Assembly (NCBI RefSeq): GCF_947499065.1
Contig: NZ_CANMMT010000010.1
Span: 35,324-99,323, forward strand
Direction of reading: 5' to 3'
Length of the DNA: 64,000 bases
From: an uncultured Tenacibaculum sp.
Lineage (GTDB): Bacteria; Bacteroidota; Bacteroidia; Flavobacteriales; Flavobacteriaceae
Positions 24,013 through 31,953 of the stretch are shown here, in pieces (position 1 is the first letter of the stretch; each line of letters starts with the position of its first letter). The position numbers and the translations under genes were made by a program. The notes below the pieces were generated by a model. The model was not told the origin of the DNA, ran no database searches, and saw only the letters and a program-made list of their open reading frames with translations.

Positions 24013-24189
24013 TTACTTTTTCTTAGTGTCTTTTATAAATGTTTCTTTTTAGGGGTCTCTATCTGTTCGGCGAGATTTACTTTATGTTTCATTTACACTC
24101 CAAAGATATTTCAACATTGAAATAGAAAAGAAGAATACAAGCTTAGAAGAATTTTAGTATCGACGAATGGTATAAATGTATCTTCAAAG
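24013..24189 (-). repeat. 177-bp dispersed repeat, copy 3
   Basis: Copy 3 aligns ungapped to copy 1 at an offset of 795 bases. The 92-bp block has only a handful of substitutions, almost all transitions. The promoter-like box (complement of 24101-24108) and the ATG micro-frame (24092 to 24033) are intact. The inverted arms are less complementary here (8 of 11). Confidence 0.85.
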
Positions 24190-24340
24190 TAGATATAGAT
24201 AATTAAACAAGTTGAGGTCAAAGTTTGGTTATGAATAGTTTAGAATGAATATAAAAACGAGCTTTAAAATATTTTTTGTAAAACCTATTTCTTTTTTTTA
24301 TAGTTTTACACCTCAATTAAGAAATACAATGACAATTTTT

Positions 24341-24402
24341 AATACATATAAGCAATGTAAATCTACCGTGAGATACGGAAGATATCGGGCTATTCATGTA
24401 TT
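24341..24402 (+). ncRNA. structured leader RNA candidate upstream of the MFS gene
   Basis: An outer stem pairs AATACATATAAGC (24341-24353) with GCTATTCATGTATT (24389-24402), allowing small bulges. It encloses an inner hairpin, ATCT-A-CCGT / GAGAT loop / ACGG-A-AGAT (24361-24383), with one A-A mismatch. The segment TCGGGCT (24385-24391) can pair instead with AGTCCGA (24439-24445), the left arm of the downstream terminator. This mutually exclusive pairing is what a riboswitch or attenuator would need. A weak promoter (TTTG at 24275, TAGTTTTA at 24301) precedes it. It resembles no riboswitch class that I can name. Confidence 0.45.
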
Positions 24403-24434
24403 ATGATTATTTAAATATAAAATATATCAATTAT

Positions 24435-24464
24435 AAAAAGTCCGACTTCATAGTCGGACTTTTT
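24435..24464 (+). terminator. strong terminator/attenuator before the MFS gene
   Basis: A perfect 13-bp stem (AAAAAGTCCGACT / TCAT loop / AGTCGGACTTTTT) is followed by T-rich sequence. It ends 39 bases before the MFS start codon, so it terminates either a short upstream RNA or the transporter's own leader transcript. Confidence 0.85.
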
Positions 24465-24503
24465 ATTTTTAAGCAAACCACTAACAACTAAACCACAAAA
24501 ACT

Positions 24504-25709
24504 ATGAAAAAACTTTATTTTAATTATTTAAACACTTTTAAAGGTCTCTCTACCGAAGTTTGGTGGCTGTCTTTAATAACATTAATTAACAGAGCAGGTA
24601 CTATGGTAATTCCTTTTTTATCATTGTATTTAACAAAGAGCTTAGACTTTACCTTAAAAGATGTAGGATGGATGATGACTTGTTTCGGATTTGGATCTGT
24701 AATAGGATCTTGGCTAGGAGGAAAGTTAACAGATAAAATAGGCTTTTATAAGGTAATGAAAGTAAGCTTGTTTTTAACAGGGGTATTATTTATAGCTTTA
24801 CAATATGTAACAACGTTTATTGGTTTTGGTATAGGAATCTTTCTAGTAATGCTAGTAGCCGATACTTTTAGACCAGCTATGTTTGTTGCGTTGAGTGCTT
24901 ATAGTAAACCAGAAAACAAAACACGTTCGGTAACCTTAATTCGTTTAGCAATTAATTTAGGATTCTCAGCTGGTCCAGCTGTTGGAGGTCTTATTATAAC
25001 TTCTTTAGGGTATAATGGGTTATTTTGGGTAGATGGAGTTACTTGTATTTTAGCAACCTTTTTATTGATAAATGTTTTAAATCCAAAGAAATCGAAAGTA
25101 GTAGATGAGGTAAAAGTAGAAAATCCTATTTCTATTTTTAAAGATAAAGCATTCTGGATGTTTTTTATAGCAATGTTTATTTTCGGGTTTGTATTTCTAC
25201 AATATTTCTCAACAATGCCATTGTATTATAAGGATGCTCACCATCTATCAGAATTACAAATTGGTTTACTTATGGGAATGAATGGTTTCTTAATTTTTGT
25301 ATTAGAAATGCCATTAATTAAATGGCTGGAAGAAAGCAAATACTCTAAAGAACGATTAATGTTTGTAGGATTATTACTTACAGGAATAAGTTTTTTAGTT
25401 CTAAATCTAACAGGTTGGGTAGGAGTTTTAATTGTAGGAATGTTATTTATGACCATTGGAGAAATGATAGCATTTCCATTTTCGAATGCTTTTGTAATGG
25501 AAAGAGCAAAAAGAGGGAACCAAGGAGAGTACATGGCATATTATAGCATTGCTTTTTCATTTGCTCATATTTTTGGGCATAATGCAGGTATGAGAATGGT
25601 AGATTTTTTAGGATTTGATACAACGTGGTGGATTATCACTTTAGTATCTACACTAGGTCTGTTTTTCTTAATTAGTTTAACCAGAATAATAAAAAAAGAA
25701 AAAGCGTAA
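24504..25709 (+). CDS. MFS transporter
   Basis: The 401-residue protein has about 12 hydrophobic helices and the classical MFS loop motif between helices 2 and 3, GSWLGGKLTDKIGFYKVM (about 68-85). A motif-C-like GFSAGPAVGGLI occurs in helix 5 (about 152-163), suggesting a drug/H+ antiporter-like exporter of the MdtH/YebQ type. Substrate unknown. It is co-transcribed with the VOC protein whose ATG follows one base after its stop. Expression may be controlled by the structured leader and terminator immediately upstream (inference). Confidence 0.9.
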   Translation: MKKLYFNYLNTFKGLSTEVWWLSLITLINRAGTMVIPFLSLYLTKSLDFTLKDVGWMMTCFGFGSVIGSWLGGKLTDKIGFYKVMKVSLFLTGVLFIALQYVTTFIGFGIGIFLVMLVADTFRPAMFVALSAYSKPENKTRSVTLIRLAINLGFSAGPAVGGLIITSLGYNGLFWVDGVTCILATFLLINVLNPKKSKVVDEVKVENPISIFKDKAFWMFFIAMFIFGFVFLQYFSTMPLYYKDAHHLSELQIGLLMGMNGFLIFVLEMPLIKWLEESKYSKERLMFVGLLLTGISFLVLNLTGWVGVLIVGMLFMTIGEMIAFPFSNAFVMERAKRGNQGEYMAYYSIAFSFAHIFGHNAGMRMVDFLGFDTTWWIITLVSTLGLFFLISLTRIIKKEKA

Positions 25710-25710
25710 T

Positions 25711-26091
25711 ATGAATTTAAATCAAGTTACAATTCCATCAATAAACGTTGAAAAATCTACAGCGTTCTATATAAAACTAGGCTTGCATCTTATTGTAGAT
25801 GCAAGACCTAGATATGTTCGTTTTGAAGTTCCAGAGGGAGATAGCACATTTTCAATACATCAAGTAGAGTCTATGCCTAAAGGAGAAGGTGTAGTATTGT
25901 ATTTTGAAGATGAAAATTTAGATGAGCTAGTAAAAGAGCTTCAAAATAAAGGAATAGAGTTTTTGCAATTACCTAAAGACCAAACATGGTTATGGAGAGA
26001 AGCACATTTATTAGATCCAGATGGAAACAAATTAATACTATTTAAAGCAGGAGAGAATAGAAAAAATCCGCCATGGAGAATTGATAAGTAA
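25711..26091 (+). CDS. VOC-family (glyoxalase/bleomycin-resistance fold) protein
   Basis: The 126-residue protein is a single VOC domain made of two beta-alpha-beta-beta-beta units. VTIPSINVEKSTAFYIKLGLHLIVD (residues 5-29) is the classical first unit, and WLWREAHLLDPDGNKLILFKAG (about 93-114) ends the second, with the metal-ligand-like Glu and the DPDGN turn. VOC proteins include glyoxalase I, dioxygenases and antibiotic-binding proteins; the substrate is unknown. Its position directly after an MFS exporter gene suggests a linked detoxification or resistance role (inference). Confidence 0.88.
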   Translation: MNLNQVTIPSINVEKSTAFYIKLGLHLIVDARPRYVRFEVPEGDSTFSIHQVESMPKGEGVVLYFEDENLDELVKELQNKGIEFLQLPKDQTWLWREAHLLDPDGNKLILFKAGENRKNPPWRIDK

Positions 26092-26137
26092 GAAGAAATT
26101 TTATATTTGATTTTTTAAAAAAGTTAAAACAAAACAA

Positions 26138-26464
26138 ATGAATATACAAGACGCTCAAAAACAAGTTGATGATTGGATTAAAAACCATGGTGTTCGTTAT
26201 TTTAATGAATTAACTAATATGGCTCAATTAACAGAAGAGGTAGGAGAAGTAGCAAGAATAATTGCGCGTCGTTATGGCGAGCAAAGTGAAAAAGAGAGCG
26301 ATAAAAATAAGGATTTAGGTGAGGAATTAGCAGATGTAATGTTTGTAGTTTTGTGTTTAGCAAATCAAACAGGAGTTAATTTACAAGAAGCTTTTGATGA
26401 GAAGTTAGATATTAAAACAAAACGCGATCACGATCGTCATCATAACAACGAAAAATTAAAATAA
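26138..26464 (+). CDS. MazG-like nucleotide pyrophosphohydrolase
   Basis: This 108-residue protein is a single MazG-type domain. The metal-binding residues appear in LTEEVGEVARII (about 31-42) and DLGEELADVMFVVLCLANQ (about 61-79), the EExxE...ExxD signature. It probably hydrolyses non-canonical or excess nucleoside triphosphates. The basic His/Asp-rich tail (TKRDHDRHHNNEKLK) is typical of the short Bacteroidota form. The small membrane-protein gene starts at the next base after its stop. It is unrelated by close sequence to the pyrophosphohydrolase at the left end of the window. Confidence 0.88.
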   Translation: MNIQDAQKQVDDWIKNHGVRYFNELTNMAQLTEEVGEVARIIARRYGEQSEKESDKNKDLGEELADVMFVVLCLANQTGVNLQEAFDEKLDIKTKRDHDRHHNNEKLK

Positions 26465-26713
26465 ATGAGTTTCGGTAAAAACATACAAAAGAGAATTTTT
26501 TGGATTAACCTTTTAAAGGTAAGTATACCATTTTTAATTTTTGTAACCTTATTTTCATTATTCCTAAACAGTGGAAAAGCGTTGTTCACGGGAGATTTTG
26601 AAAAAGTAAATGAAATTCATTTTTCAGAAAAGAAATGGGTTCGTTTTTGGCTTACCAAAGTTACAGTTAGCGTTTTGTATGGTATGTATATAGTGAATAA
26701 AAAAATGAAATAA
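26465..26713 (+). CDS. 82-residue membrane protein
   Basis: The protein has one clear hydrophobic helix (about 18-36, VSIPFLIFVTLFSLFLNSG), a polar middle and a second, weaker hydrophobic stretch near 58-74. No family is recognised, but a short membrane protein at this place between a MazG-like gene and aroA looks like a conserved operon member. Its ATG directly abuts the upstream stop codon, and aroA begins six bases after its own stop, so the three genes are translated from one message. Confidence 0.75.
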   Translation: MSFGKNIQKRIFWINLLKVSIPFLIFVTLFSLFLNSGKALFTGDFEKVNEIHFSEKKWVRFWLTKVTVSVLYGMYIVNKKMK

Positions 26714-26718
26714 TTTGT

Positions 26719-27951
26719 ATGAATTTACATCTTAAAACCAAAGAGAATAAAAAAATAGCTTCAGAAATAACAATTTCAGGTTCAAAAAGTGAGTCTAACA
26801 GATTGTTGATTTTACAACAGTTATTTCCAAGCATTAGTATAGATAATTTATCAGATTCAGATGATACGCATCATTTACAAGAAGCATTATCTTCTACTAA
26901 TGAAATAGCAGATATAGGACACGCAGGAACTGCCATGCGATTTTTAACTGCTTTCTTTTCAACACAAGAAGGAAGTGTAAAAAAATTACAAGGATCAGAA
27001 AGAATGCACAATCGTCCAATAGAAATATTAGTAGATGCACTTCGTAGTTTAGGGGCTGAAATCCAATATTTAGAAAAAGAAGGATATCCGCCAATAAGAA
27101 TTACAGGAAAAAAGCTGACTAAAGACAAGGTTTCTATAAACGGAAATGTAAGTAGTCAATATATTTCAGCTTTAATGCTAATAGCTTCAAGTTTAGAAAA
27201 TGGATTAGAAATTCAATTAGAAGGCAAAATAACTTCAGTTCCATATATAAAAATGACTTTAGCTTTGTTACATCAAATAGGAATTGTAGCAAGTTTTGAA
27301 GGAAATATTATTAGTGTAGAGCATAAAAAAGATATTCAATCAAAAAATATTACAGTAGAATCAGACTGGAGTTCAGCGTCTTATTTTTATTCGTTAATAG
27401 CATTGAGTGAAGTAGGCTCGTCGGTAAAATTATCAGCATATAAACAAGATAGTTTACAAGGAGATAGTTGTTTAGCTAGAATTTATAAGCATTTTGGAGT
27501 TGCAACAAAATTTGAAGAGAACTCAATAACTTTAACTAAAGAAAGAAAACATAATCCAGAAGTATTAGTTGAAGATTTAAAAAATGCTCCAGATATAGCT
27601 CAAACCATAGCGGTGACGAGTTTTGGATTAGGAGTAGCTTGTGAATTGAAAGGTTTACATACATTAAAAATAAAAGAAACAGATCGATTAGAAGCTTTAA
27701 GAGAAGAGTTAACAAATTTAGGGGCAGAAATCGAGGTAACTAATGAAAGTTTACACTTAAAAGCATCAGAAAAAATAAATGAGAATGTTTCAATAGCAAC
27801 TTATAATGATCATAGAATGGCAATGGCATTTGCTCCATTAGCACTTAAAGTACCAATAACTATTTTAGAAGCAGAAGTAGTAACAAAGTCATATAGAAAC
27901 TTTTGGAATGATATGAGAGAGATAGGTATTCAAACCGAAGATGTAAAATAA
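26719..27951 (+). CDS. aroA: 3-phosphoshikimate 1-carboxyvinyltransferase (EPSP synthase)
   Basis: The 410-residue enzyme condenses shikimate-3-phosphate with phosphoenolpyruvate in the chorismate pathway. Motifs are ISGSKSESNRLLILQ (about 19-33, substrate phosphate binding), DIGHAGTAMRFLTAFF (about 61-76, the PEP site, similar to the LGNAGTAMR motif), SSQYISALML, and the C-terminal KETDRLEALREEL (about 315-327) and YNDHRMAMAFAPLAL (about 357-371). It is somewhat shorter than the E. coli enzyme, as is usual in Bacteroidota. Residues around the PEP site are divergent from the E. coli class. Confidence 0.95.
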   Translation: MNLHLKTKENKKIASEITISGSKSESNRLLILQQLFPSISIDNLSDSDDTHHLQEALSSTNEIADIGHAGTAMRFLTAFFSTQEGSVKKLQGSERMHNRPIEILVDALRSLGAEIQYLEKEGYPPIRITGKKLTKDKVSINGNVSSQYISALMLIASSLENGLEIQLEGKITSVPYIKMTLALLHQIGIVASFEGNIISVEHKKDIQSKNITVESDWSSASYFYSLIALSEVGSSVKLSAYKQDSLQGDSCLARIYKHFGVATKFEENSITLTKERKHNPEVLVEDLKNAPDIAQTIAVTSFGLGVACELKGLHTLKIKETDRLEALREELTNLGAEIEVTNESLHLKASEKINENVSIATYNDHRMAMAFAPLALKVPITILEAEVVTKSYRNFWNDMREIGIQTEDVK

Positions 27952-27963
27952 ACAGCGAATCAC

Positions 27964-27995
27964 TTGACAAGGCCTATGTCGAAATTGTATATTTG
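27964..27995 (+). promoter_or_regulatory. queA promoter (TTG-N21-TATATTTG)
   Basis: A TTG at 27964-27966 and a TATATTTG at 27988-27995 are separated by 21 bases. This matches the flavobacterial -33/-7 promoter arrangement very well, 23 bases before the queA start codon. Confidence 0.7.
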
Positions 27996-28018
27996 CCCAC
28001 GTTTAGAAAATATTATCA

Positions 28019-29068
28019 ATGAAATTATCAAATTTTAATTTTGAATTGCCAGAAGAATTATTGGCAGAGTACCCTTCAGAGCATAGAGATGAATCACGTT
28101 TAATGGTATTACACAGAGATACTCAAAAGATTGAACACAGACAGTTCAAAGACTTAATTGAGTATTTTGATGAAGGAGATGTAATGATGTTAAACAATAC
28201 AAAGGTTTTTCCAGCTCGTATGTACGGGAACAAAGAAAAAACTGGAGCTCGTATTGAAGTATTTTTATTACGTGAGTTAAATGCTGAAAATCGCTTATGG
28301 GATGTATTAGTTGATCCAGCTAGAAAAATTAGAATTGGAAATAAATTATTCTTTGGTGAAGATGAGAGTTTAGTTGCTGAAGTTATTGATAATACTACAT
28401 CTAGAGGAAGAACATTACGTTTCTTGTTTGATGGACCATATGAAGAGTTTAGAGAAAAGTTAGTTAAGCTAGGTGAAACACCATTGCCTAAATATATTAA
28501 GCGTGAGGTAGAACCATCTGATGAAGATCGTTACCAAACAATTTTTGCTAAGCACGAAGGAGCTGTAGCTGCACCAACTGCAGGATTACACTTTTCTAAA
28601 CACTTAATGAAAAGATTAGAAATTAAAGGTATTGATTTTGCTGAGACTACATTACACGTTGGATTAGGTACTTTTAATCCAGTAGAGGTTGAAGATTTAT
28701 CTAAACACAAAATGGATTCTGAGAAAATTATAGTACCTCAGAATAGTGCAGATATGGTTAATAATGCTATGGCAAATAAAAGAAAAATATGTGCTGTTGG
28801 AACAACTGTAATGAGAACAGTAGAGTCTTCTGTATCTTCTAAAAAGAAATTAAATTCATATGAAGGATGGACAAATAAATTTATTTTCCCTCCATATGAT
28901 TTTAGCATTGCAAACTGTATGATTACAAATTTCCATACACCAAAATCAACATTATTAATGATGGTTTCAGCATTTGCAGGTCATGATTTTATGATGGAAG
29001 CATACCAAGAAGCAATTAAAGAAAAATACAAATTTTACTCGTATGGAGATGCGATGTTAATTTTGTAA
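28019..29068 (+). CDS. queA: S-adenosylmethionine:tRNA ribosyltransferase-isomerase
   Basis: The 349-residue enzyme transfers the ribosyl part of SAM to 7-aminomethyl-7-deazaguanine in tRNA, giving epoxyqueuosine at wobble position 34. QueA signatures are [24 protein letters not shown] (about 5-28), [10 protein letters not shown] (about 59-68), [13 protein letters not shown] (about 181-193), [15 protein letters not shown] (about 206-220) and [25 protein letters not shown] residues near 300-320. Length and motifs are complete. It is preceded by a good promoter and followed by a strong terminator, so it is monocistronic. Confidence 0.97.
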   Translation: MKLSNFNFELPEELLAEYPSEHRDESRLMVLHRDTQKIEHRQFKDLIEYFDEGDVMMLNNTKVFPARMYGNKEKTGARIEVFLLRELNAENRLWDVLVDPARKIRIGNKLFFGEDESLVAEVIDNTTSRGRTLRFLFDGPYEEFREKLVKLGETPLPKYIKREVEPSDEDRYQTIFAKHEGAVAAPTAGLHFSKHLMKRLEIKGIDFAETTLHVGLGTFNPVEVEDLSKHKMDSEKIIVPQNSADMVNNAMANKRKICAVGTTVMRTVESSVSSKKKLNSYEGWTNKFIFPPYDFSIANCMITNFHTPKSTLLMMVSAFAGHDFMMEAYQEAIKEKYKFYSYGDAMLIL

Positions 29069-29090
29069 TAACAAAGAATAAAATCAAAAA

Positions 29091-29122
29091 CAAAGCCTCA
29101 CAAGACCACTTGTGAGGTTTTG
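29091..29122 (+). terminator. queA terminator
   Basis: The hairpin CAAAGCCTCACAAG / ACCA loop / CTTGTGAGGTTTTG (29091-29122) is followed by TGTATTTTTG. Its right arm ends only three bases before the -7 box of rlmN. Confidence 0.85.
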
Positions 29123-29124
29123 TG

Positions 29125-29132
29125 TATTTTTG
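29125..29132 (+). promoter_or_regulatory. -7 box of rlmN (TATTTTTG), near-leaderless
   Basis: TATTTTTG ends only six bases before the ATG at 29139, so transcription probably starts at or next to the start codon. Confidence 0.55.
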
Positions 29133-29138
29133 TACCCG

Positions 29139-30179
29139 ATGAAAGTGAAGAAAAAAGACATACGCGCATTAACTAAAGACCAGCTTCGCGATTTTTTTGT
29201 GAATAATGGAGATAAAGCATTTAGAGGTAATCAAGTGTATGAATGGTTGTGGAGTAAATCTGCACATACATTTGAAGATATGACAAACCTATCAAAAGGA
29301 ACACGTCAAATGCTTAATGAGAATTTTGTAATTAACCATATTGAGGTTGATGACATGCAGCGTAGTAAGGATGGTACAGTAAAAAATGCAGTAAGATTAC
29401 ATGATGGACTTGTTGTAGAATCGGTTTTAATCCCTACAAAAACAAGAACTACGGCTTGTGTTTCAAGTCAAGTAGGTTGTAGTTTAGACTGTAAGTTTTG
29501 TGCTACAGCACGTTTAAAAAGAATGCGAAACTTAAATCCTGATGAGATTTATGACCAAGTAGCAGCCATAAACAAGGAAAGTTTACTGTACTATAATAGA
29601 AAACTTTCAAATATTGTTTTTATGGGAATGGGAGAGCCATTAATGAACTACAATAATGTAATTAAGTCAATAGAAAAAATAACATCTCCAGAAGGTCTAG
29701 GAATGTCTCCTAAACGAATTACATTATCTACTTCAGGAATTCCTAAGATGATAAAGAAAATGGCAGATGATGAGGTGAAGTTTAACCTAGCAGTTTCATT
29801 GCATTCAGCCATAGACGAAGTACGTACTTCAATTATGCCTTTTAATACAAAATTTCCTTTAAAAGATTTAAAAGAGGCTTTAGAGTATTGGTACGAGAAA
29901 ACAGAAAGGAAAATTACCTATGAATATGTCGTTTGGGGAGGTATTAATGATAGAAAGGAAGATATTAATGCTTTGATTAAGTTTTGTAAATATGTGCCTT
30001 GTAAGGTAAATTTAATAGAGTATAATCCAATTGACGATGGAGAGTTTCAACAAGCAAGTCCAGAAGCAATAAATAATTATATTTCAAACTTAGAAATGCA
30101 TGATATTGTTGTGAATGTACGTAGGTCTAGAGGGAAAGATATAGATGCAGCATGTGGTCAATTAGCAAATAAATCATAG
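29139..30179 (+). CDS. rlmN: 23S rRNA (adenine(2503)-C(2))-methyltransferase RlmN
   Basis: This 346-residue radical SAM enzyme methylates C2 of A2503 in 23S rRNA and A37 of some tRNAs. The cluster motif is CSLDCKFCATARL, and further signatures are SSQVGC just before it, IVFMGMGEPLMNYNNV, ITLSTSGI, NLAVSLHSA and the C-terminal VNVRRSRGKDIDAACGQL, whose Cys is catalytic. I choose ATG at 29139: an earlier in-frame ATG at 29112 lies in the queA terminator and would start upstream of the promoter box. The downstream membrane-protein gene begins at the second base after the stop. Confidence 0.95.
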   Translation: MKVKKKDIRALTKDQLRDFFVNNGDKAFRGNQVYEWLWSKSAHTFEDMTNLSKGTRQMLNENFVINHIEVDDMQRSKDGTVKNAVRLHDGLVVESVLIPTKTRTTACVSSQVGCSLDCKFCATARLKRMRNLNPDEIYDQVAAINKESLLYYNRKLSNIVFMGMGEPLMNYNNVIKSIEKITSPEGLGMSPKRITLSTSGIPKMIKKMADDEVKFNLAVSLHSAIDEVRTSIMPFNTKFPLKDLKEALEYWYEKTERKITYEYVVWGGINDRKEDINALIKFCKYVPCKVNLIEYNPIDDGEFQQASPEAINNYISNLEMHDIVVNVRRSRGKDIDAACGQLANKS

Positions 30180-30180
30180 T

Positions 30181-30927
30181 TTGAATTTTTCTAAAACATT
30201 CATAGGCCAAACAATACAAACTATAGGTTGGTTATTATTTGCCATTGTTTTAGGATTATTTATCGATAGTAAATTCGTTGCTGAAAATTTTTATGAGAAT
30301 GCACAATGGATTAATAATGTAATTGCAGTTTTAGTATTTGTTTTCTTATATCACAAAGCAAATAGCCGAGCTAAAGAGCAGTTAATTTATGCTTTAATTA
30401 TTGCGGTTGTTGGAGAGTATATATTCTCAATTTTATTAGGAATGTATACATATCGCTTAGAAAAAATTCCACATTATATACCACCAGGACATGCCATTGT
30501 TTTTGTGCTTGTTTACTATTTCAGTAAAAAGTCTAAAGTTAAAGAGAATCGAGTTTTAGTTGAAAAGTTTTGTTTAGTTCTAATCACGTTATTTTCTTTT
30601 TATTTCCTATTTTTTAAAAAAGATGTTTTTGGTTTTTTGTGTACAATATTAGTTTTTGTCTTTTTAAGAAAGTATCCTAAAGAACGATTATTCTACTTAA
30701 CAATGTACTGTTTAGTAGCTGTTTTAGAGTTTGTGGGCACAGGTTTAGAATGCTGGAAATGGCCAGAAATAGCATTCAATAAATTTCAATATTTACCAAG
30801 TGCTAATCCGCCTTTAGGAATTAGCTTGTTTTACTTTGGTTTGGATAGAGGAACAATTTCAATATATAAAAGAAGGCATAAAGAGGCTTGGAGTAGACTC
30901 AAACAAATAAGAATGGTAAAATCTTAA
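30181..30927 (+). CDS. polytopic membrane protein of unknown function
   Basis: The 248-residue protein has about six to seven hydrophobic helices and the segment IPPGHAIVFVLVYYFS (about 99-114), with a conserved-looking Gly-His in a membrane helix. FVGTGLECWKWP (about 181-192) is probably a conserved loop. I recognise no named family, although similar small integral membrane proteins follow rlmN in other Flavobacteriaceae (recollection). The start is a TTG at 30181, directly after the rlmN stop, so the gene is probably translated in coupling with rlmN. Confidence 0.75.
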   Translation: MNFSKTFIGQTIQTIGWLLFAIVLGLFIDSKFVAENFYENAQWINNVIAVLVFVFLYHKANSRAKEQLIYALIIAVVGEYIFSILLGMYTYRLEKIPHYIPPGHAIVFVLVYYFSKKSKVKENRVLVEKFCLVLITLFSFYFLFFKKDVFGFLCTILVFVFLRKYPKERLFYLTMYCLVAVLEFVGTGLECWKWPEIAFNKFQYLPSANPPLGISLFYFGLDRGTISIYKRRHKEAWSRLKQIRMVKS

Positions 30928-30937
30928 TATAATTCGT

Positions 30938-30945
30938 TACTTTTG
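30938..30945 (+). promoter_or_regulatory. -7 box (TACTTTTG) of the polyprenyl synthase gene
   Basis: TACTTTTG matches TAnnTTTG and lies 27 bases upstream of the ATG at 30973. It overlaps an upstream TTG codon, which argues against that codon being the start. Confidence 0.6.
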
Positions 30946-30972
30946 GTCTTTGATTTTGGAAATCAAACATTA

Positions 30973-31950
30973 ATGAAGCCAGTAGAGCAAATAAAACTTC
31001 CCATAGCAAAAGAAATGGAACTCTTTGAAACAAAGTTCAAAGATTCTATGTTATCTAAAGTACCCTTATTAAATAGAATTACCTATTATATAGTCCGAAG
31101 AAAAGGAAAGCAAATGCGACCAATGTTTGTTTTTTTGGTAGCAAAAATGGTTTCTAATGGAGGGTTCGATGAGCGTACCTACCGAGGAGCGTCTGTAGTA
31201 GAGCTAATCCATACTGCAACACTAGTACATGATGATGTTGTTGATGATAGTAATAGAAGAAGAGGTTTCTTTTCTATTAATGCTCTTTGGAAAAATAAAA
31301 TTGCAGTTTTAGTTGGAGACTTTTTATTATCAAAAGGATTATTATTATCGATAGATAATGAAGATTTTGATTTGTTAAAACTTATTTCAATAGCAGTTAG
31401 GGAAATGAGTGAAGGAGAGCTTTTACAAATAGAAAAAGCTCGTAAGTTGGATATTACTGAAGAAATTTACTTTGAGATAATCCGTCAGAAAACAGCAACT
31501 TTAATAGCAGCTTGCTGTGGAATAGGAGCAGCTTCAGTAGGAGCAAATAATGAAACAGTTCAACAAATGCGAAAGTTTGGAGAGTATATTGGTATTGCTT
31601 TTCAAATTAAAGACGATTTGTTTGATTATACTGAAGATAAAATAGGGAAGCCTACGGGAATAGATATTAAAGAGCAAAAAATGACACTTCCTTTAATTTA
31701 TACGTTAAATAACTGCTCTCAAAAAGAAAAATCTTGGTTGATTAATTCTGTAAAAAAACATAATACAAACAAAAAACGTGTCAAAGAAGTAATTGCTTTT
31801 GTAAAAGAAAATGGTGGTTTAGAATATACTATAACCAAAATGCATGATTATAAAAATAAAGCACTAGCAATACTCGATAATTTTCCAGAGTCTGAGTATA
31901 AAAAATCATTACTTCAGATGATAGACTATGTTGTAGAAAGAAAGATATAA
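30973..31950 (+). CDS. polyprenyl (octaprenyl-type) diphosphate synthase
   Basis: The 325-residue trans-prenyltransferase elongates isoprenoid diphosphates, probably to make the menaquinone side chain. The first aspartate-rich motif is LVHDDVVDDSNRRRG (about 83-97), with RGKQMRPMFVFL before it (about 46-57). The second aspartate-rich motif is FQIKDDLFDYTED (about 214-226), followed by GKPTGIDIKEQKMTLPLIY. I take ATG at 30973; the frame is open to 30943 but a TTG there would overlap the promoter box. It ends at a strong terminator and stands alone. Chain length cannot be stated from the sequence. Confidence 0.93.
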   Translation: MKPVEQIKLPIAKEMELFETKFKDSMLSKVPLLNRITYYIVRRKGKQMRPMFVFLVAKMVSNGGFDERTYRGASVVELIHTATLVHDDVVDDSNRRRGFFSINALWKNKIAVLVGDFLLSKGLLLSIDNEDFDLLKLISIAVREMSEGELLQIEKARKLDITEEIYFEIIRQKTATLIAACCGIGAASVGANNETVQQMRKFGEYIGIAFQIKDDLFDYTEDKIGKPTGIDIKEQKMTLPLIYTLNNCSQKEKSWLINSVKKHNTNKKRVKEVIAFVKENGGLEYTITKMHDYKNKALAILDNFPESEYKKSLLQMIDYVVERKI

Positions 31951-31953
31951 AAG

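Larger units (their letters stand above)
23155..24503. other. 1.35-kb gene-free region with repeats and structured elements
   Basis: No frame longer than about 20 codons looks protein-coding. The region contains three ungapped 177-bp direct repeats (23218, 23638 and 24013), an 18-bp inverted repeat at 23831-23899, and a structured leader with a terminator (24341-24464) just before the MFS transporter gene. Copies 1 and 3 share additional similarity to their left (from 23151 and 23948). The remaining spacer sequence is AT-rich and shows nothing else I can interpret. Confidence 0.85.

Noticed and set aside
23238..24092. Calling the three 19-codon micro-frames as protein genes
   Set aside because: The only differences between copies in the frame are amino-acid-changing, and the surrounding DNA is equally conserved, so peptide coding is not supported. 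They are reported as a finding instead.
23218..24189. CRISPR array
   Set aside because: Three similar repeats occur, but they are 177 bp long, are spaced 375-420 bases apart, have divergent internal segments and no cas genes nearby. The architecture is that of a dispersed repeat.
29112..29138. Earlier start of RlmN
   Set aside because: The first nine codons of the longer frame are the right arm of the queA terminator and the promoter box.
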